Shown here piece after piece: positions 1 to 9,120 of a stretch of 64,000 nt of DNA. This stretch comes from Ignavibacteria bacterium. GTDB lineage: Bacteria; Bacteroidota; Ignavibacteria; Tepidaquicellales; Tepidaquicellaceae. The translations under genes and the position numbers were made by a program. Each line of letters begins with the position of its first letter. Position 1 is the stretch's first letter. Location of the stretch: the NCBI GenBank assembly GCA_016704345.1, contig JADJAH010000016.1, forward strand, positions 193,826 through 257,825, read 5' to 3'. The notes below the pieces were generated by a model. The model saw only the letters and a program-made list of their open reading frames with translations, did no database searches and was not told where the DNA came from.

Positions 1-1
1 A

Positions 2-3000
2 GCAATAAATAGCTCTTCGCAAACTGGCGCAAATATTGTTGTTACAATCAACAGAAATCTTACAGAGCCTGCAACAGGAGCCGTTCTTAATCAGGGAACC
101 TGGTCAAGTCTTACCATACAACCGGCGGCAGGATCGGGCAAGACCATATCAGGAAACGTTAACGCCGGATCACCTTTGATTGACTTCAACGGAGCTGACA
201 ATGTCACTATTGAAGGCATTAACAGCGGAGGTACTTCTCTCACTTTGTCAAATACATCAACATCGGGAACTGCAGGTACAAGTACTGTAAGATTCAGGAA
301 TGATGCAGTGAACAATGAAGTTACCAACTGCAATATCTTTGGCTCAAGCCAGACTGATTATTCAAATCCGTGCGCAACTGTACTGTTTGGCGGAAATGCA
401 GTTGCAACAGGAAATGATAATAATGTGATCTCGAATTGCAACATAGGACCTGCGGGAGGAAACCTTCCAGTTTGTGCGGTTTATTTTGCCGGCACTTCTG
501 GCTCGCCCTCACTTTATAATGACAACGACACTGTTCGCAACTGCAACATCTATGATTACTTTAAGTCAAATTCCCACACCGCCGGTCTGATGATTGTTGA
601 CGGAAACAAATCTGTCTCAATACTGAATAACAAGTTCTATCAGACTGCATCACGGACTTACACAAGCAGTAATTTGGATCACCATTTCATTCTGATCAAT
701 AATGTAAACGGAGACGGATTCACCGTTTCAGGCAACACGCTTGGCTATTCATCATCATCGAGCACGGGAACATATACATTGCAATCGCCTTCTCAAGGGA
801 ATTTTTACGGAGTGAATATTAATGTCGGAATTTCTGTACCTACGCTGATAAGGAACAATACGATCGCAAACATACAATTGAATGGAAACTGGAACAGCGC
901 CAATCTCATAAATGTGGCTGAGGGAAATGTATCTGTTGACAGCAACACCATTGGAAGTCAGACGGGTAACAGCATAAACTATACAACCTTGAATTCCTTT
1001 AATACACAGCAGGTGAACGGGATCAAACTCTCAGGAAACGGAAACAAGACTGTAAACGCAAACATTATCGGCGGGATTACTGCGACCGGTCCTGTTTGTT
1101 ATTACTACGGCATCAACCTCAGTACGTCAGGAAATCCAGCATGGAATTGTTTTGGAAATATTGTCGGCGGAACGGTTTCAAATTCGTTAAGAAATCTTGC
1201 AACCGGAACAAACTTTACCTCCGGGATCAGCGCTCAAAGCGGCGGAACGGGAAGCTTTAATTCAGGGAATAACATTATACCAAACATCGAGTCGAATGTA
1301 ACCGGATCTTCCTTCAATCAAGGCACTTCAGGAATGTACTTAAGCATTCCAACAGGATCAGTCAATGCCTCAAATAATCTGATTCACTCAATTGTCAGCA
1401 GCAATGCTTCACAGCAAACCAGAGTTTCCGGCATAGCGCTTTACGCCGGTAATTGCAGCATCTCCGGTAATGCTATTCACACACTCAATACTGCAAACAA
1501 CACATCGTCTATAGTCGGGATAAATTCATTCGCACCGACAGGAAACATTGTGAACAACATGGTAAGCCTTGGCAGAGACTCAGCCGGCGCGAGTGTCACA
1601 TACGGCTGCGGTATCTTTGGCATTTATGATTGGAGCGGTGCATCAAATTACTACTTCAACAGTATTCACATTTCAGGAAGCGCAGTCAACGGAGCATCTA
1701 ACTCATATGCACTTTACAGCACAACAACAGGCAACCGAAGATATACGAATAACATCTTCATGAACTCCCGTTCAAACAACGGCTCAACCGGAAAGCATTA
1801 TGCAATACAGGTCGCCGGCACTTCAGCTAATCCGCCGGGTTTGATTTGTAATTACAACGACCTCTTTGCCGGCGGAACCGGTGGGATGCTTGGTTACTTC
1901 AACAATGCGGATGTTGCAGACATATCTTCCTGGAAGTCTGTCACCGGAAAAGACACCAACAGTATTTCAGCCGACGCAAAATTTGTCGGAAGCTCTGACC
2001 TGCACATTGATTCCACTGTTGCTTCATCTGTCAATGCCGCCGGAAGTGTCATTTCAGGATTCACCGAAGATTTTGACGGAAACTTAAGAAATGGTTCTAC
2101 GCCCGATATCGGAGCGGATGAGTTTGATATATCTATTCCCGGAGAGGTCCTGGACTTTGACGGAATCAACGATCGGGTATCATTACCTGATCCTCTCGCA
2201 CAAACTCTTACAGCTTCATCCGTCACTGAATTCACAATAGAATATTGGTTCAAGGGAACGAATCTGCAGTCGGCTGTAAGGTTTCAGACATCTAGTTCGA
2301 ATTTCATAGTTGCAGGCTGGGGCAGTAACTTGTCAAATCAAAAGCACATTATCTCAAGTGATGGTGGAGTAGGTGGCGGAGTTAAGGTTGGCAACGGAAT
2401 ATATGACGGCAACTGGCATCACATTGCCGTAACATGGAAGAAAAATACAGCCGGAGGTTTCAGAAGTTATCTTGACGGAGAACTTGTTGAAGCAAAGAAT
2501 GCTGCAAATGTTTCGCTGCCGTCTATTACAACCGGAGGTTTCATTGGATGCCAGTACAACAATTCAGAGTTCGTTAACGGAACTTTGGATGAAGTGAGAA
2601 TATGGACAAGAGCGCTAAGTGAATTTGAAATTTCTTTGAACAGATTTATTGAATTGAATTCCGCAGCGGGACTGCTTGCCTCATATCATTTTAATCAGGG
2701 AGTTGCGGGAAGGGATAATAACAGTGTGACATCTCTTGCAGACTCATCCGGTAATTCATACGCCGGCACTCTGCAAAATTTTTCACTTGCCGGAGATTCA
2801 TCGAATTGGTTGATGTACGGACCGGGATTTTGCTCTGATGATATAGAGATAAACATACAAGGAAACGGACAGACAATTTCGGACGGAGATCTTACGCCTT
2901 CAACAAATGATCACACTGATTACGGAAATGTAAGCGCAGATACAGTCATGATCAGGACATTCACTGTTCAAAATTCCGGAACCGACAGTCTAAATGCAGG

Positions 3001-4450
3001 GCAGCCTTTGATCACCGGAGTTGATTCAGGCAGATTTGCAGCAGGACAAATCACGCCGCAGGGGAAGATAGCGCCGGGCGCCTCGGCAACATTCACGGTT
3101 AAATTCACACCCTCGGGCTCGGGAGTGAGGAATGCCGAGATTCACATACCAAACAGCGACTGTGACGAATCCGACTATTCTTTTGCAATAACCGGTACAG
3201 GAACAACCGCAAATGCACAGGTATTGAATTATGACGGAGTGAATGATCATGTAGCGCTCCCTGTTTCATTGTCACAGAATTTGACTTCGCCATCAGTTCA
3301 GGAGTTGACAATAGAGTATTGGTTCAAGGGCAGTCACATACAATCTGCTGTGAGATTCCAATCAGGTCCCAACTGGATAGTGGCAGGATGGGGAGCGCCG
3401 GGAAATGAAAAACATCTCATTTCAACCGAAGGCGGCACAAACGGCATCAGCGTCGGCGCAGGTGTTTCGGACGGGAACTGGCATCATGTGGCAATGACCT
3501 GGAAACGCAACACAGTCAATGGATTCAGGAGTTATCTCGACGGTATGCTTGTGGAGCAGCGCAACTCATCAGATACAGAACTTCCTTCAATAAATGTTGC
3601 GGGATATCTTGGAAGACACAACGGAACTACTGAATGGATGAACGGATCACTTGAGGAAGTCAGGATATGGACCCGCGAACTAAGCCAAAGTGAAATTACA
3701 GCAAACATGTTTCTTGAAAGAAGTTCAGGTTCGGGACTCATTGCAAGCTATCACTTCAATCAGGGATTTGCAGGGGATGACAATTCAGGATTAATATCAC
3801 TAAACGACGCTACTGCGAACAACTATGACGGAACGCTTAGCAGCTTTGCTTTGGACGGCCCCATGTCAAACTGGACGGCACCAGGCCCTGAGATTTCATC
3901 ATCTTCAATGACTGTCGGCATTACAGTAATTACTGAAGGATTCTACAACTCGATCACCAACGAACAAAACATTTCCGATACAGTAACTGCTTATCTGTGT
4001 TCAGGCAATTCCCCGTTTGCGGTTGAAGATTCTTCGGTAGGAGTTATAGATCCGGTTTCACACACGGGTGCGTTTGAATTCATTAATGCATCTGCCGGAA
4101 ACTATTACATAAAATTAGTTCACAGAAACAGCATTGAAACCTGGAGTTCATCGGCTGTTGCAATATCAGATAATGCCGGCTTCGATATGACATCATCGAT
4201 AGCACAGGCATTTGGAAATAATCTGGTGCAGGTTGACGGGTCACCCGTTCGCTTTGCTGTTTACTCCGGTGATGTGAATCAGGACGGGACAGTTGACGCA
4301 ACGGATGTAAGTACGATTGATAATGATGCCGCAAACTTTGTTAGTGGCAATGTGGTGACTGATCTCACTGGCGACAATTTCGTCGACGGAACGGACTTTG
4401 CGATATCTGATAACAATGCGGCGAATTTTGTTAGTGCGATCACACCGTGA
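2..4450 (+). CDS. Giant secreted beta-helix / double LamG protein with dockerin-like C terminus (5' partial)
   Basis: The reading frame is open from base 2, so the gene starts upstream of the window; about 1,482 residues are visible. Roughly the first 700 residues are Asn/Ser/Gly-rich with repeated short N-x-I strands, typical of right-handed parallel beta-helix surface proteins. Then come a LamG/concanavalin-like domain (VLDFDGINDRVSLP onward), an Ig-like choice-of-anchor domain (TVQNSGTDSL, FTVKFTPSGSG) and a second LamG domain (VLNYDGVNDHVALP). The C terminus has two Ca-binding dockerin-like motifs (SGDVNQDGTVDATD and TGDNFVDGTD) and ends in AITP. It is probably secreted or surface-exposed and may bind glycans. 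No enzyme active site was recognised. The last ~180 residues are shared with the FG-GAP protein at 49.5 kb. Confidence 0.85.
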   Translation, partial: AINSSSQTGANIVVTINRNLTEPATGAVLNQGTWSSLTIQPAAGSGKTISGNVNAGSPLIDFNGADNVTIEGINSGGTSLTLSNTSTSGTAGTSTVRFRNDAVNNEVTNCNIFGSSQTDYSNPCATVLFGGNAVATGNDNNVISNCNIGPAGGNLPVCAVYFAGTSGSPSLYNDNDTVRNCNIYDYFKSNSHTAGLMIVDGNKSVSILNNKFYQTASRTYTSSNLDHHFILINNVNGDGFTVSGNTLGYSSSSSTGTYTLQSPSQGNFYGVNINVGISVPTLIRNNTIANIQLNGNWNSANLINVAEGNVSVDSNTIGSQTGNSINYTTLNSFNTQQVNGIKLSGNGNKTVNANIIGGITATGPVCYYYGINLSTSGNPAWNCFGNIVGGTVSNSLRNLATGTNFTSGISAQSGGTGSFNSGNNIIPNIESNVTGSSFNQGTSGMYLSIPTGSVNASNNLIHSIVSSNASQQTRVSGIALYAGNCSISGNAIHTLNTANNTSSIVGINSFAPTGNIVNNMVSLGRDSAGASVTYGCGIFGIYDWSGASNYYFNSIHISGSAVNGASNSYALYSTTTGNRRYTNNIFMNSRSNNGSTGKHYAIQVAGTSANPPGLICNYNDLFAGGTGGMLGYFNNADVADISSWKSVTGKDTNSISADAKFVGSSDLHIDSTVASSVNAAGSVISGFTEDFDGNLRNGSTPDIGADEFDISIPGEVLDFDGINDRVSLPDPLAQTLTASSVTEFTIEYWFKGTNLQSAVRFQTSSSNFIVAGWGSNLSNQKHIISSDGGVGGGVKVGNGIYDGNWHHIAVTWKKNTAGGFRSYLDGELVEAKNAANVSLPSITTGGFIGCQYNNSEFVNGTLDEVRIWTRALSEFEISLNRFIELNSAAGLLASYHFNQGVAGRDNNSVTSLADSSGNSYAGTLQNFSLAGDSSNWLMYGPGFCSDDIEINIQGNGQTISDGDLTPSTNDHTDYGNVSADTVMIRTFTVQNSGTDSLNAGQPLITGVDSGRFAAGQITPQGKIAPGASATFTVKFTPSGSGVRNAEIHIPNSDCDESDYSFAITGTGTTANAQVLNYDGVNDHVALPVSLSQNLTSPSVQELTIEYWFKGSHIQSAVRFQSGPNWIVAGWGAPGNEKHLISTEGGTNGISVGAGVSDGNWHHVAMTWKRNTVNGFRSYLDGMLVEQRNSSDTELPSINVAGYLGRHNGTTEWMNGSLEEVRIWTRELSQSEITANMFLERSSGSGLIASYHFNQGFAGDDNSGLISLNDATANNYDGTLSSFALDGPMSNWTAPGPEISSSSMTVGITVITEGFYNSITNEQNISDTVTAYLCSGNSPFAVEDSSVGVIDPVSHTGAFEFINASAGNYYIKLVHRNSIETWSSSAVAISDNAGFDMTSSIAQAFGNNLVQVDGSPVRFAVYSGDVNQDGTVDATDVSTIDNDAANFVSGNVVTDLTGDNFVDGTDFAISDNNAANFVSAITP

Positions 4451-4586
4451 GTATCATTGCATTACATATGTGCCACTAATTCACGACTTTAGATTTTTGC
4501 AAGAGCAATTGCATAGATTAAGAATTATAGCAGTCTCCGAAGCTGTTTTAAAACTCAGTTTGGTACTTGGTTGGTTTTAAAAAATG

Positions 4587-4613
4587 TAGCTGTTGCTCAG
4601 TGAGCAACAGCTA
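4587..4613. terminator. Hairpin terminator after the giant secreted protein gene
   Basis: Perfect 12-bp inverted repeat (arms 4587-4598 and 4602-4613, loop AGT), with A-rich sequence before and T-rich sequence after it. It lies about 137 nt past the stop codon. The T tract is weak. Confidence 0.6.
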
Positions 4614-4659
4614 TTAATTTCGGATAGTACCTGTTCATCTGCTGTTACTTACATCTGTT

Positions 4660-4846
4660 TCAGATTGTGTGCCACTCGGTCAGACCGATCCCTATGTTTG
4701 CTTTCTCATTTATCATTTCATTAACAACTCTCACCAAGTGACGTTCAGGTATCAAGTCCTCAAGGCAATCCCGAAGAAACGACATTTGATGCTGATCATT
4801 TCTTGAATACTGCCTCTTACATTCTTCACAATTTATTTCGCAAAAA
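4660..4846 (-). pseudogene. Remnant of IS1182-like transposase N terminus
   Basis: Minus-strand translation gives about 60 codons containing FLRDCLEDLIPERHLVRVVN followed by EMINEK. This matches the N-terminal signature of IS1182/DUF772-type transposases (LIPxxHLVRxVN). The frame stops at 4660-4662, has no start codon, and no downstream catalytic domain follows. It is a degraded insertion-sequence fragment. The family call rests on this one motif. Confidence 0.55.
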
Positions 4847-4951
4847 AAAACATTATACGCTGCGTTCCTAACCGCTTATGTCTCAATCTGAATGACTTTT
4901 GGTAGAGCCTCGGAGATTTGTTGTCATCTATTGCAAAAATAATTTCTGAAC

Positions 4952-4987
4952 AAAAAAAAACCCTGCAGACCTTGTGAGTCTGCAGGG
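4952..4987 (-). terminator. Rho-independent terminator of the beta-barrel protein gene
   Basis: On the minus strand a perfect 10-bp GC-rich stem (4978-4987 with 4961-4970, 7-nt loop) is followed directly by nine T. It sits about 40 nt past the stop of the gene ending at 5026. Confidence 0.9.
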
Positions 4988-5025
4988 CATTGAATCCTTA
5001 CTTTTAATTTACAATTTCAAAGTGG

Positions 5026-5643
5026 TCAGAATTTAAATTCTAATCCTCCCAATGCGGTCAGAAAACTTCTGGTACCTGCATCATTAAAGATCAGGTGATA
5101 CTTACTCTTAAGAATAACGTCTATTGATTTGCTTAATTGTAAAGTAACACCGGGACCAACATTCACGCCTGCGTTTGTGTTGGATTTTCTGTCAATACTT
5201 CCGGTTTCTGTTTCGTATGCATCCTGCGAGAAGATATAAGCTCCAACTCCTGCTTCAAGAAAGAAAGTTGATTTCAGATTCTTGCTTGAGAAATAATATC
5301 TTGGACCGGCTGACACTTCAATGTAACTTGAATTCGGTGCACCTTCTACAACATCCGTGAGGCTGTAGTATCCGGTTTTTGCATAGAGACCTAATTCTTT
5401 GTTAAGTCTAACACCTGCATCAAGACCGCCATTGAAACCTGCCTGATAATTATTGCCAAGTTCACTCATTGGGAATATAATTCCCGCTACCGGACTTAAT
5501 GTGAAGAGAGGATACATGCTCTTTGCAGTGGTTTTTTTGATATCTTTGGATGGTACTCCCGAAACTTGCGCAAAACTGTAACCGGAAATCAAGATAGCCG
5601 ATATGAAAACCATAAAACCGAATTTGAACATTTGCTTTAACAT
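5026..5643 (-). CDS. Outer-membrane beta-barrel protein
   Basis: 205 residues from the ATG at 5643, chosen because AAGGAG lies 7 nt upstream; a longer frame begins at 5670. It has a signal peptide of about 25 residues ending GYSFAQ. The rest alternates amphipathic strands with Gly/Tyr turns (AGFNGGLDAGVRLNKELGLY, KTGYYSL, VSAGPRYYF) and ends in LGGLEFKF, with a terminal Phe as in barrel proteins inserted by BAM. It resembles the OmpA/OMP_b-brl barrel families of Bacteroidota, but the specific function is unknown. A copy of the TAG-box promoter lies about 50-105 nt upstream, so it probably belongs to the proposed envelope regulon. Confidence 0.85.
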   Translation of the reverse strand: MLKQMFKFGFMVFISAILISGYSFAQVSGVPSKDIKKTTAKSMYPLFTLSPVAGIIFPMSELGNNYQAGFNGGLDAGVRLNKELGLYAKTGYYSLTDVVEGAPNSSYIEVSAGPRYYFSSKNLKSTFFLEAGVGAYIFSQDAYETETGSIDRKSNTNAGVNVGPGVTLQLSKSIDVILKSKYHLIFNDAGTRSFLTALGGLEFKF

Positions 5644-5691
5644 TTTATAACTCCTTTTCTGGAAGACCATAAGTGGTTTTTCCTTGTACTA

Positions 5692-5748
5692 CAAACTACA
5701 CTTACTCATTTGATTTGTAAATCGACCAAAGGTATGAATTAAGAACTA
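5692..5748 (-). promoter_or_regulatory. TAG-box promoter, copy A (beta-barrel protein gene)
   Basis: On the minus strand TAGTTC begins at 5748 and is followed by the shared CA (box positions 13-14) and CCTTTGG (17-23). Exactly 49 nt after the first T comes GTAGTTTG (from 5699), a TAnnTT-like -7 element. The start codon is about 50 nt further on. The box begins 16 nt after the response regulator stop codon. An 8-bp inverted repeat (5741-5748 with 5766-5773) overlaps it. Confidence 0.65.
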
Positions 5749-5763
5749 CACCTTTGCATGTGA

Positions 5764-6465
5764 TTAGTTCTTGATTATGGAAATGCTGTCTGTGATTGAT
5801 TTGACAGTTCCGTCGGTCATTGAAAAGTTGGCTACTTCGAGGCGTGAATGCAGCGCGAGTTTCTCCAGAATGTTGTGAACATGACTCTTTACTGTGAAGG
5901 AAGAGATGTTTAGCCTGACTGCGATTTCTTTATTAGTCATTGCATCACCTATCAGTTTCACTACTTCTTTTTCCCTATCGGTCATGCGAACTGCATCCTT
6001 GACCTCTGTTTTACCATTCCTTAAAGCAAATTCTATGATCTGTGAAAACAGCGATTCCGCCAAATGATCCGGAAGAACTTTCTCGCCTTCTGATACAGCT
6101 CTGATAGTACTCAGAAATTCGGCAAGCGTTGCATCTTTAAGTATAAAACCGCTTGCTCCTGCTTTGATGAACTGAAGTATATCCGCGTGCACGGGAACCA
6201 GATCCATTACAATTACTCTTGCTTCAGGAAATTCCTTTCTTACTACTTCAACGACATGCAGACTGTTCTGGCTTCGCAGTCCAAGATCAAGCAGAATAAC
6301 ATTCGGCTTCAGACTGTGAATCTTGAGTATAGTGTTTTCATTATTTCCTGAAGAAGCAATTACCTGTATGTCCTTAAATGGCTTAAGCATCTCTGTCATG
6401 CCATCGCGAAGAATGCGGTTATCTTCTATAAGAAGTAATCTGATTTTTGATTTGATCTTTTTCAT
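5764..6465 (-). CDS. LuxR/NarL-type response regulator 1
   Basis: 233 residues from the ATG at 6465; an alternative TTG at 6513 lies right behind AGGAG. The N-terminal receiver (residues ~9-125) has acidic residues E14/D15, phosphoacceptor D60 (LLDLGLRS) and Lys110 (FILKDA). The C-terminal LuxR helix-turn-helix spans residues ~160-213 (TDREKEVVKLI, TNKEIAVRLNIS, FTVKSHVHNILEKL). The usual switch Thr/Ser after the fourth receiver strand is Asp88 (VIVMDLVP), as in the adjacent paralogue. No histidine kinase is adjacent. A TAG-box promoter precedes it, suggesting autoregulation or control by its paralogue. It is predicted to be a cytoplasmic transcription factor. Confidence 0.93.
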   Translation of the reverse strand: MKKIKSKIRLLLIEDNRILRDGMTEMLKPFKDIQVIASSGNNENTILKIHSLKPNVILLDLGLRSQNSLHVVEVVRKEFPEARVIVMDLVPVHADILQFIKAGASGFILKDATLAEFLSTIRAVSEGEKVLPDHLAESLFSQIIEFALRNGKTEVKDAVRMTDREKEVVKLIGDAMTNKEIAVRLNISSFTVKSHVHNILEKLALHSRLEVANFSMTDGTVKSITDSISIIKN

Positions 6466-6543
6466 GATTAACATTTTTAAAAGAACGAAAACTCTGTACA
6501 TGCTATAGTACAAATCTCCTGTTTGTAAATGCTTTCTTTGTGT

Positions 6544-6600
6544 GAAACTACTAAGAATAAGTTAGAAATGTCATAGCCCTTTGGATTGATAAATGGGCTA
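6544..6600 (-). promoter_or_regulatory. TAG-box promoter, copy B (response regulator 1)
   Basis: On the minus strand TAGCCC begins at 6600, then a 15-nt spacer, then GGGCTA, a perfect 6-bp dyad. GTAGTTTC begins at 6551, 49 nt after the box start. The box starts 6 nt past the end of the upstream gene. Confidence 0.65.
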
Positions 6601-6605
6601 ATCCG

Positions 6606-7313
6606 TCAGATCGGATTTTCGTCCTCTTCCATCAAGGAGATTCCGGCGCCCATTTCACTTATGTTTTTATAACTGTGAGCATAAGAGGCAATCTCAATCC
6701 TGTTATGAATTGCGAGCTTTTCAAGTATGTTATGGACATGACTCTTTACGGTGTATGGTGAGAGGTGAAGCTGGTAGCCTATTTCCTTGTTTGTTAATCC
6801 CTCGGAAACGAGTTCTATTACCTGCCGCTCGCGTTTTGTCATGCGAACTGCACGCATTAATCCTTTTTGCTTCGGTCCGTTTAACGCCTCTTCTACAATC
6901 TGTGAAAATAAAGATCCCGTCATGTTTGGCGGGAGTATTTTTTGTCCCTGATGTACCGAACGGATCGTCTTCAGAAAGTCGCTTACGCCTGCATCTTTCA
7001 ATATGAATCCGGAGGCTCCTGCCTTTACAAAATCAAATACATCTTCCTGTAATGGCATCAGATCCATTACTATTATTTTTATCTTAGGGAAATTAAATTT
7101 GGTGGATTTCACAAGCTCTATGCTGTTCTTGCCCTGCAAGCCCAGGTCAACCAGAATAATGTCCGGTTTCTTTTCCGGTATAATGGATTCCAGCTTTTCT
7201 TTTGTGTCAATTGAAGCCACTACTTTGAGATCAGCCTGTGCGTCAATCATTGCGGTAATGCCGTCACGTAGCAATCGGTTATCTTCAATAACCAGAATTC
7301 GAATCTTCTTCAT
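6606..7313 (-). CDS. LuxR/NarL-type response regulator 2
   Basis: 235 residues from the ATG at 7313; a TTG at 7319 is better spaced from GAGG and may be the real start. Receiver: E10/D11, phosphoacceptor D56 (LVDLGLQG), Lys106 (FILKDA). As in its neighbour, the switch Thr/Ser position is Asp (D84, IIVMDLMP). The C-terminal LuxR DNA-binding domain covers residues ~157-210 (TKRERQVIELV, TNKEIGYQLHLS, YTVKSHVHNIL). It is clearly paralogous to response regulator 1 over its whole length, so the pair arose by tandem duplication. It is not preceded by a convincing TAG box. The cognate kinase is unknown. Confidence 0.93.
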   Translation of the reverse strand: MKKIRILVIEDNRLLRDGITAMIDAQADLKVVASIDTKEKLESIIPEKKPDIILVDLGLQGKNSIELVKSTKFNFPKIKIIVMDLMPLQEDVFDFVKAGASGFILKDAGVSDFLKTIRSVHQGQKILPPNMTGSLFSQIVEEALNGPKQKGLMRAVRMTKRERQVIELVSEGLTNKEIGYQLHLSPYTVKSHVHNILEKLAIHNRIEIASYAHSYKNISEMGAGISLMEEDENPI

Positions 7314-7457
7314 GTGCAAAAATATCCTCGTTGTAATTCAATAACAAGATTAACTTGTAGTATTAGAAACGGTTGAATATGTGTACTCATGACACTTCTG
7401 AATTCGTATTTCGGAGACTTTGAATAAGTGGAAAAAATTGTTCTGAAGTTATTTAGT

Positions 7458-8228
7458 TCAGGAAATATTGGAGACAGAAACAACAGCTTCTACAAAGAGA
7501 TAAACTCCAAGTATCAGCAGTATTACTCCGGCAATCTTGTTGAGCTTGTTTACAGTTGAAGGATCAATTCGCTTCTTGTTACCGGTTATTAGTTTCAACA
7601 AAGTAAAGAACCATCCAAATGTCCCTGCAAATGCTCCAATAGCAAAGGCAAGACCCCCCAGAAATGTTGAACTCATGAAATTATAGTTCTTAAAGAACCC
7701 GACAATAACAATCCATGATGCCGGTATTGTCAATGATGTCATACATAGCAATGCTCCCATGAAGAACATTCCGGGAAGATTTGTTTTTTTGATCTCACTG
7801 ACTTTAAGACGCTTTGCGACTTCTATTGCCTTCTCTTTCAACTTATCTGTCTTCGCTAAAGCTATACTGACCTTCACAGAATCAACTGCCACGAGTTTGT
7901 CATATGTCGTCTTTGTACGAATGATCTTCAAACCAAAAATAATTACTACAGCACATCCGATGAACGTAAGCACTATCTGTATCATCTCTGAATTCTCGTG
8001 ATAAAAATCTTCCGCTGCCTCAGGAAAGAAAGAGACAATCAAAGCAATACCGCCGAAAGCAATGAGTGCATACACAAAGTCCATGAATGCCGCCCCAAAT
8101 GCTATCGCCTTTCCTTCCTTTACATCATTATTGAAACCCTTGGAAATTATCGCAAATGTTACGGGTCCTACCGGAGGTAATGAAACAATAAATCCGGTGA
8201 TTGTTCCGACCAATAAATTTATGAGCAT
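7458..8228 (-). CDS. LysE/RhtB-family transporter
   Basis: 256 residues, integral membrane. The N terminus (GFIVSLPPVGPVTFAIISKG) carries the PxGP signature in the first membrane helix of LysE-type amino-acid exporters. About six hydrophobic segments are visible, with a charged cytoplasmic loop in the middle (residues ~105-150, KTDKLKEKAIEVAKRLKVSE) that is longer than usual. The substrate cannot be told from sequence. It stands alone on the minus strand between hairpin 8303-8329 and response regulator 2. Confidence 0.8.
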   Translation of the reverse strand: MLINLLVGTITGFIVSLPPVGPVTFAIISKGFNNDVKEGKAIAFGAAFMDFVYALIAFGGIALIVSFFPEAAEDFYHENSEMIQIVLTFIGCAVVIIFGLKIIRTKTTYDKLVAVDSVKVSIALAKTDKLKEKAIEVAKRLKVSEIKKTNLPGMFFMGALLCMTSLTIPASWIVIVGFFKNYNFMSSTFLGGLAFAIGAFAGTFGWFFTLLKLITGNKKRIDPSTVNKLNKIAGVILLILGVYLFVEAVVSVSNIS

Positions 8229-8302
8229 GTAAGTTTTGTTTTATCGTGTGCTTGAGTTTTCCATTTGTCAGACTTCCGGTGAAGTTATGACACTAATATT
8301 TA

Positions 8303-8329
8303 AGCGTCAGGACAAATGATCCTGACGCT
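8303..8329 (-). terminator. Hairpin terminator after the DUF4382-like lipoprotein gene
   Basis: Perfect 10-bp stem (8303-8312 with 8320-8329, 7-nt loop), about 50 nt past the stop at 8377. On the minus strand only a weak T-rich stretch follows. Confidence 0.6.
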
Positions 8330-8376
8330 GTAACATTTGTCATCCGGTAGAGTGGCATTATGAATAACTTCAGTGA

Positions 8377-9078
8377 TCAATCCGGCAAACCATTCTTATC
8401 GTTATCTCTGAAAGCTTTCAGATTATTCTTTATGTTGTCTTTGATGTTGTTGTCAATGTCGTTTGAGTTTGATGGATCCCTCGGATCAAGATATGCTCCA
8501 TTCTTGATGAACCAGATGTATGGCTTTGCAACCAGTGTAATGTTCGAAAGAGTTTTTGATAAGACTGATATGCTGAACTGAAAATTTAATTTTTGATGAG
8601 CGGACTTTGATGACTTGTAAACAAAGTACTGTCCGAGATATCTGCCTTTAACAATAACAGAGTATCTCCCGTTTGCATCAGCAAACTCCGGATCAGGCAA
8701 GGGTTCGTTGTCATTCAGCTTATGAATTTCAAACTTCAGTTTATCATACGTTCCTTCTGGAATTATTGCCGAGCCTATATTATTAACTTCAGAAGTAAGA
8801 TTCAGAAACAGTACAAAAGGACCGGTCTTAAAGTTTGTTGAATCCTGAATATTGCTGGCAACATCCAGCTTTATGTCCTTTATCAGTATCTTAACTGTGT
8901 CAAGTATAAGAATGCCCTGTGAATCACCAATTGAATCCTTAGAACTCGTTATGCTCAAACTCACGCTATCTGTTTCTGTTGTGACTGATGAATCATCACA
9001 GCCATAATAACCGGTAGTTAAGAGTACTGCCGTTAGAGCCATTACCAAGAAGCCGCGTGTTAATTTAAATTTTGTCAT
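8377..9078 (-). CDS. DUF4382-like lipoprotein
   Basis: 233 residues, preceded by GGAAGGA about 9 nt before the ATG. The N-terminal hydrophobic stretch (GFLVMALTAVLLTTGYYGC) ends in a lipobox-like Cys at residue ~27, so it is probably a lipoprotein. The body has beta-rich segments (DTVKILIKDIKLDV, AIIPEGTYDKLKFEI) resembling DUF4382 proteins of Bacteroidota. The C terminus is rich in Asn/Asp/Lys and ends FRDNDKNGLPD. Function unknown. It lies downstream of the DUF6600 lipoprotein gene on the same strand, but 233 nt of repetitive DNA separate them. Confidence 0.65.
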   Translation of the reverse strand: MTKFKLTRGFLVMALTAVLLTTGYYGCDDSSVTTETDSVSLSITSSKDSIGDSQGILILDTVKILIKDIKLDVASNIQDSTNFKTGPFVLFLNLTSEVNNIGSAIIPEGTYDKLKFEIHKLNDNEPLPDPEFADANGRYSVIVKGRYLGQYFVYKSSKSAHQKLNFQFSISVLSKTLSNITLVAKPYIWFIKNGAYLDPRDPSNSNDIDNNIKDNIKNNLKAFRDNDKNGLPD

Positions 9079-9120
9079 TTTGATTTTCCTTCCTGTTATT
9101 AATTTGTTTGATCTCTTATG

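Noticed and set aside
6568..6608. TAG box as a structured RNA hairpin
   Set aside because: Only three of six copies keep the dyad, and the box lies upstream of the predicted transcript start, so a DNA-binding site explains the paired changes better.
7336..7388. Seventh TAG box upstream of response regulator 2 (GAGTAC start, GAATTAC at +49)
   Set aside because: It lacks the invariant first T, its CA is displaced, and the -7 candidate would lie almost on the ribosome site. Too weak to count.
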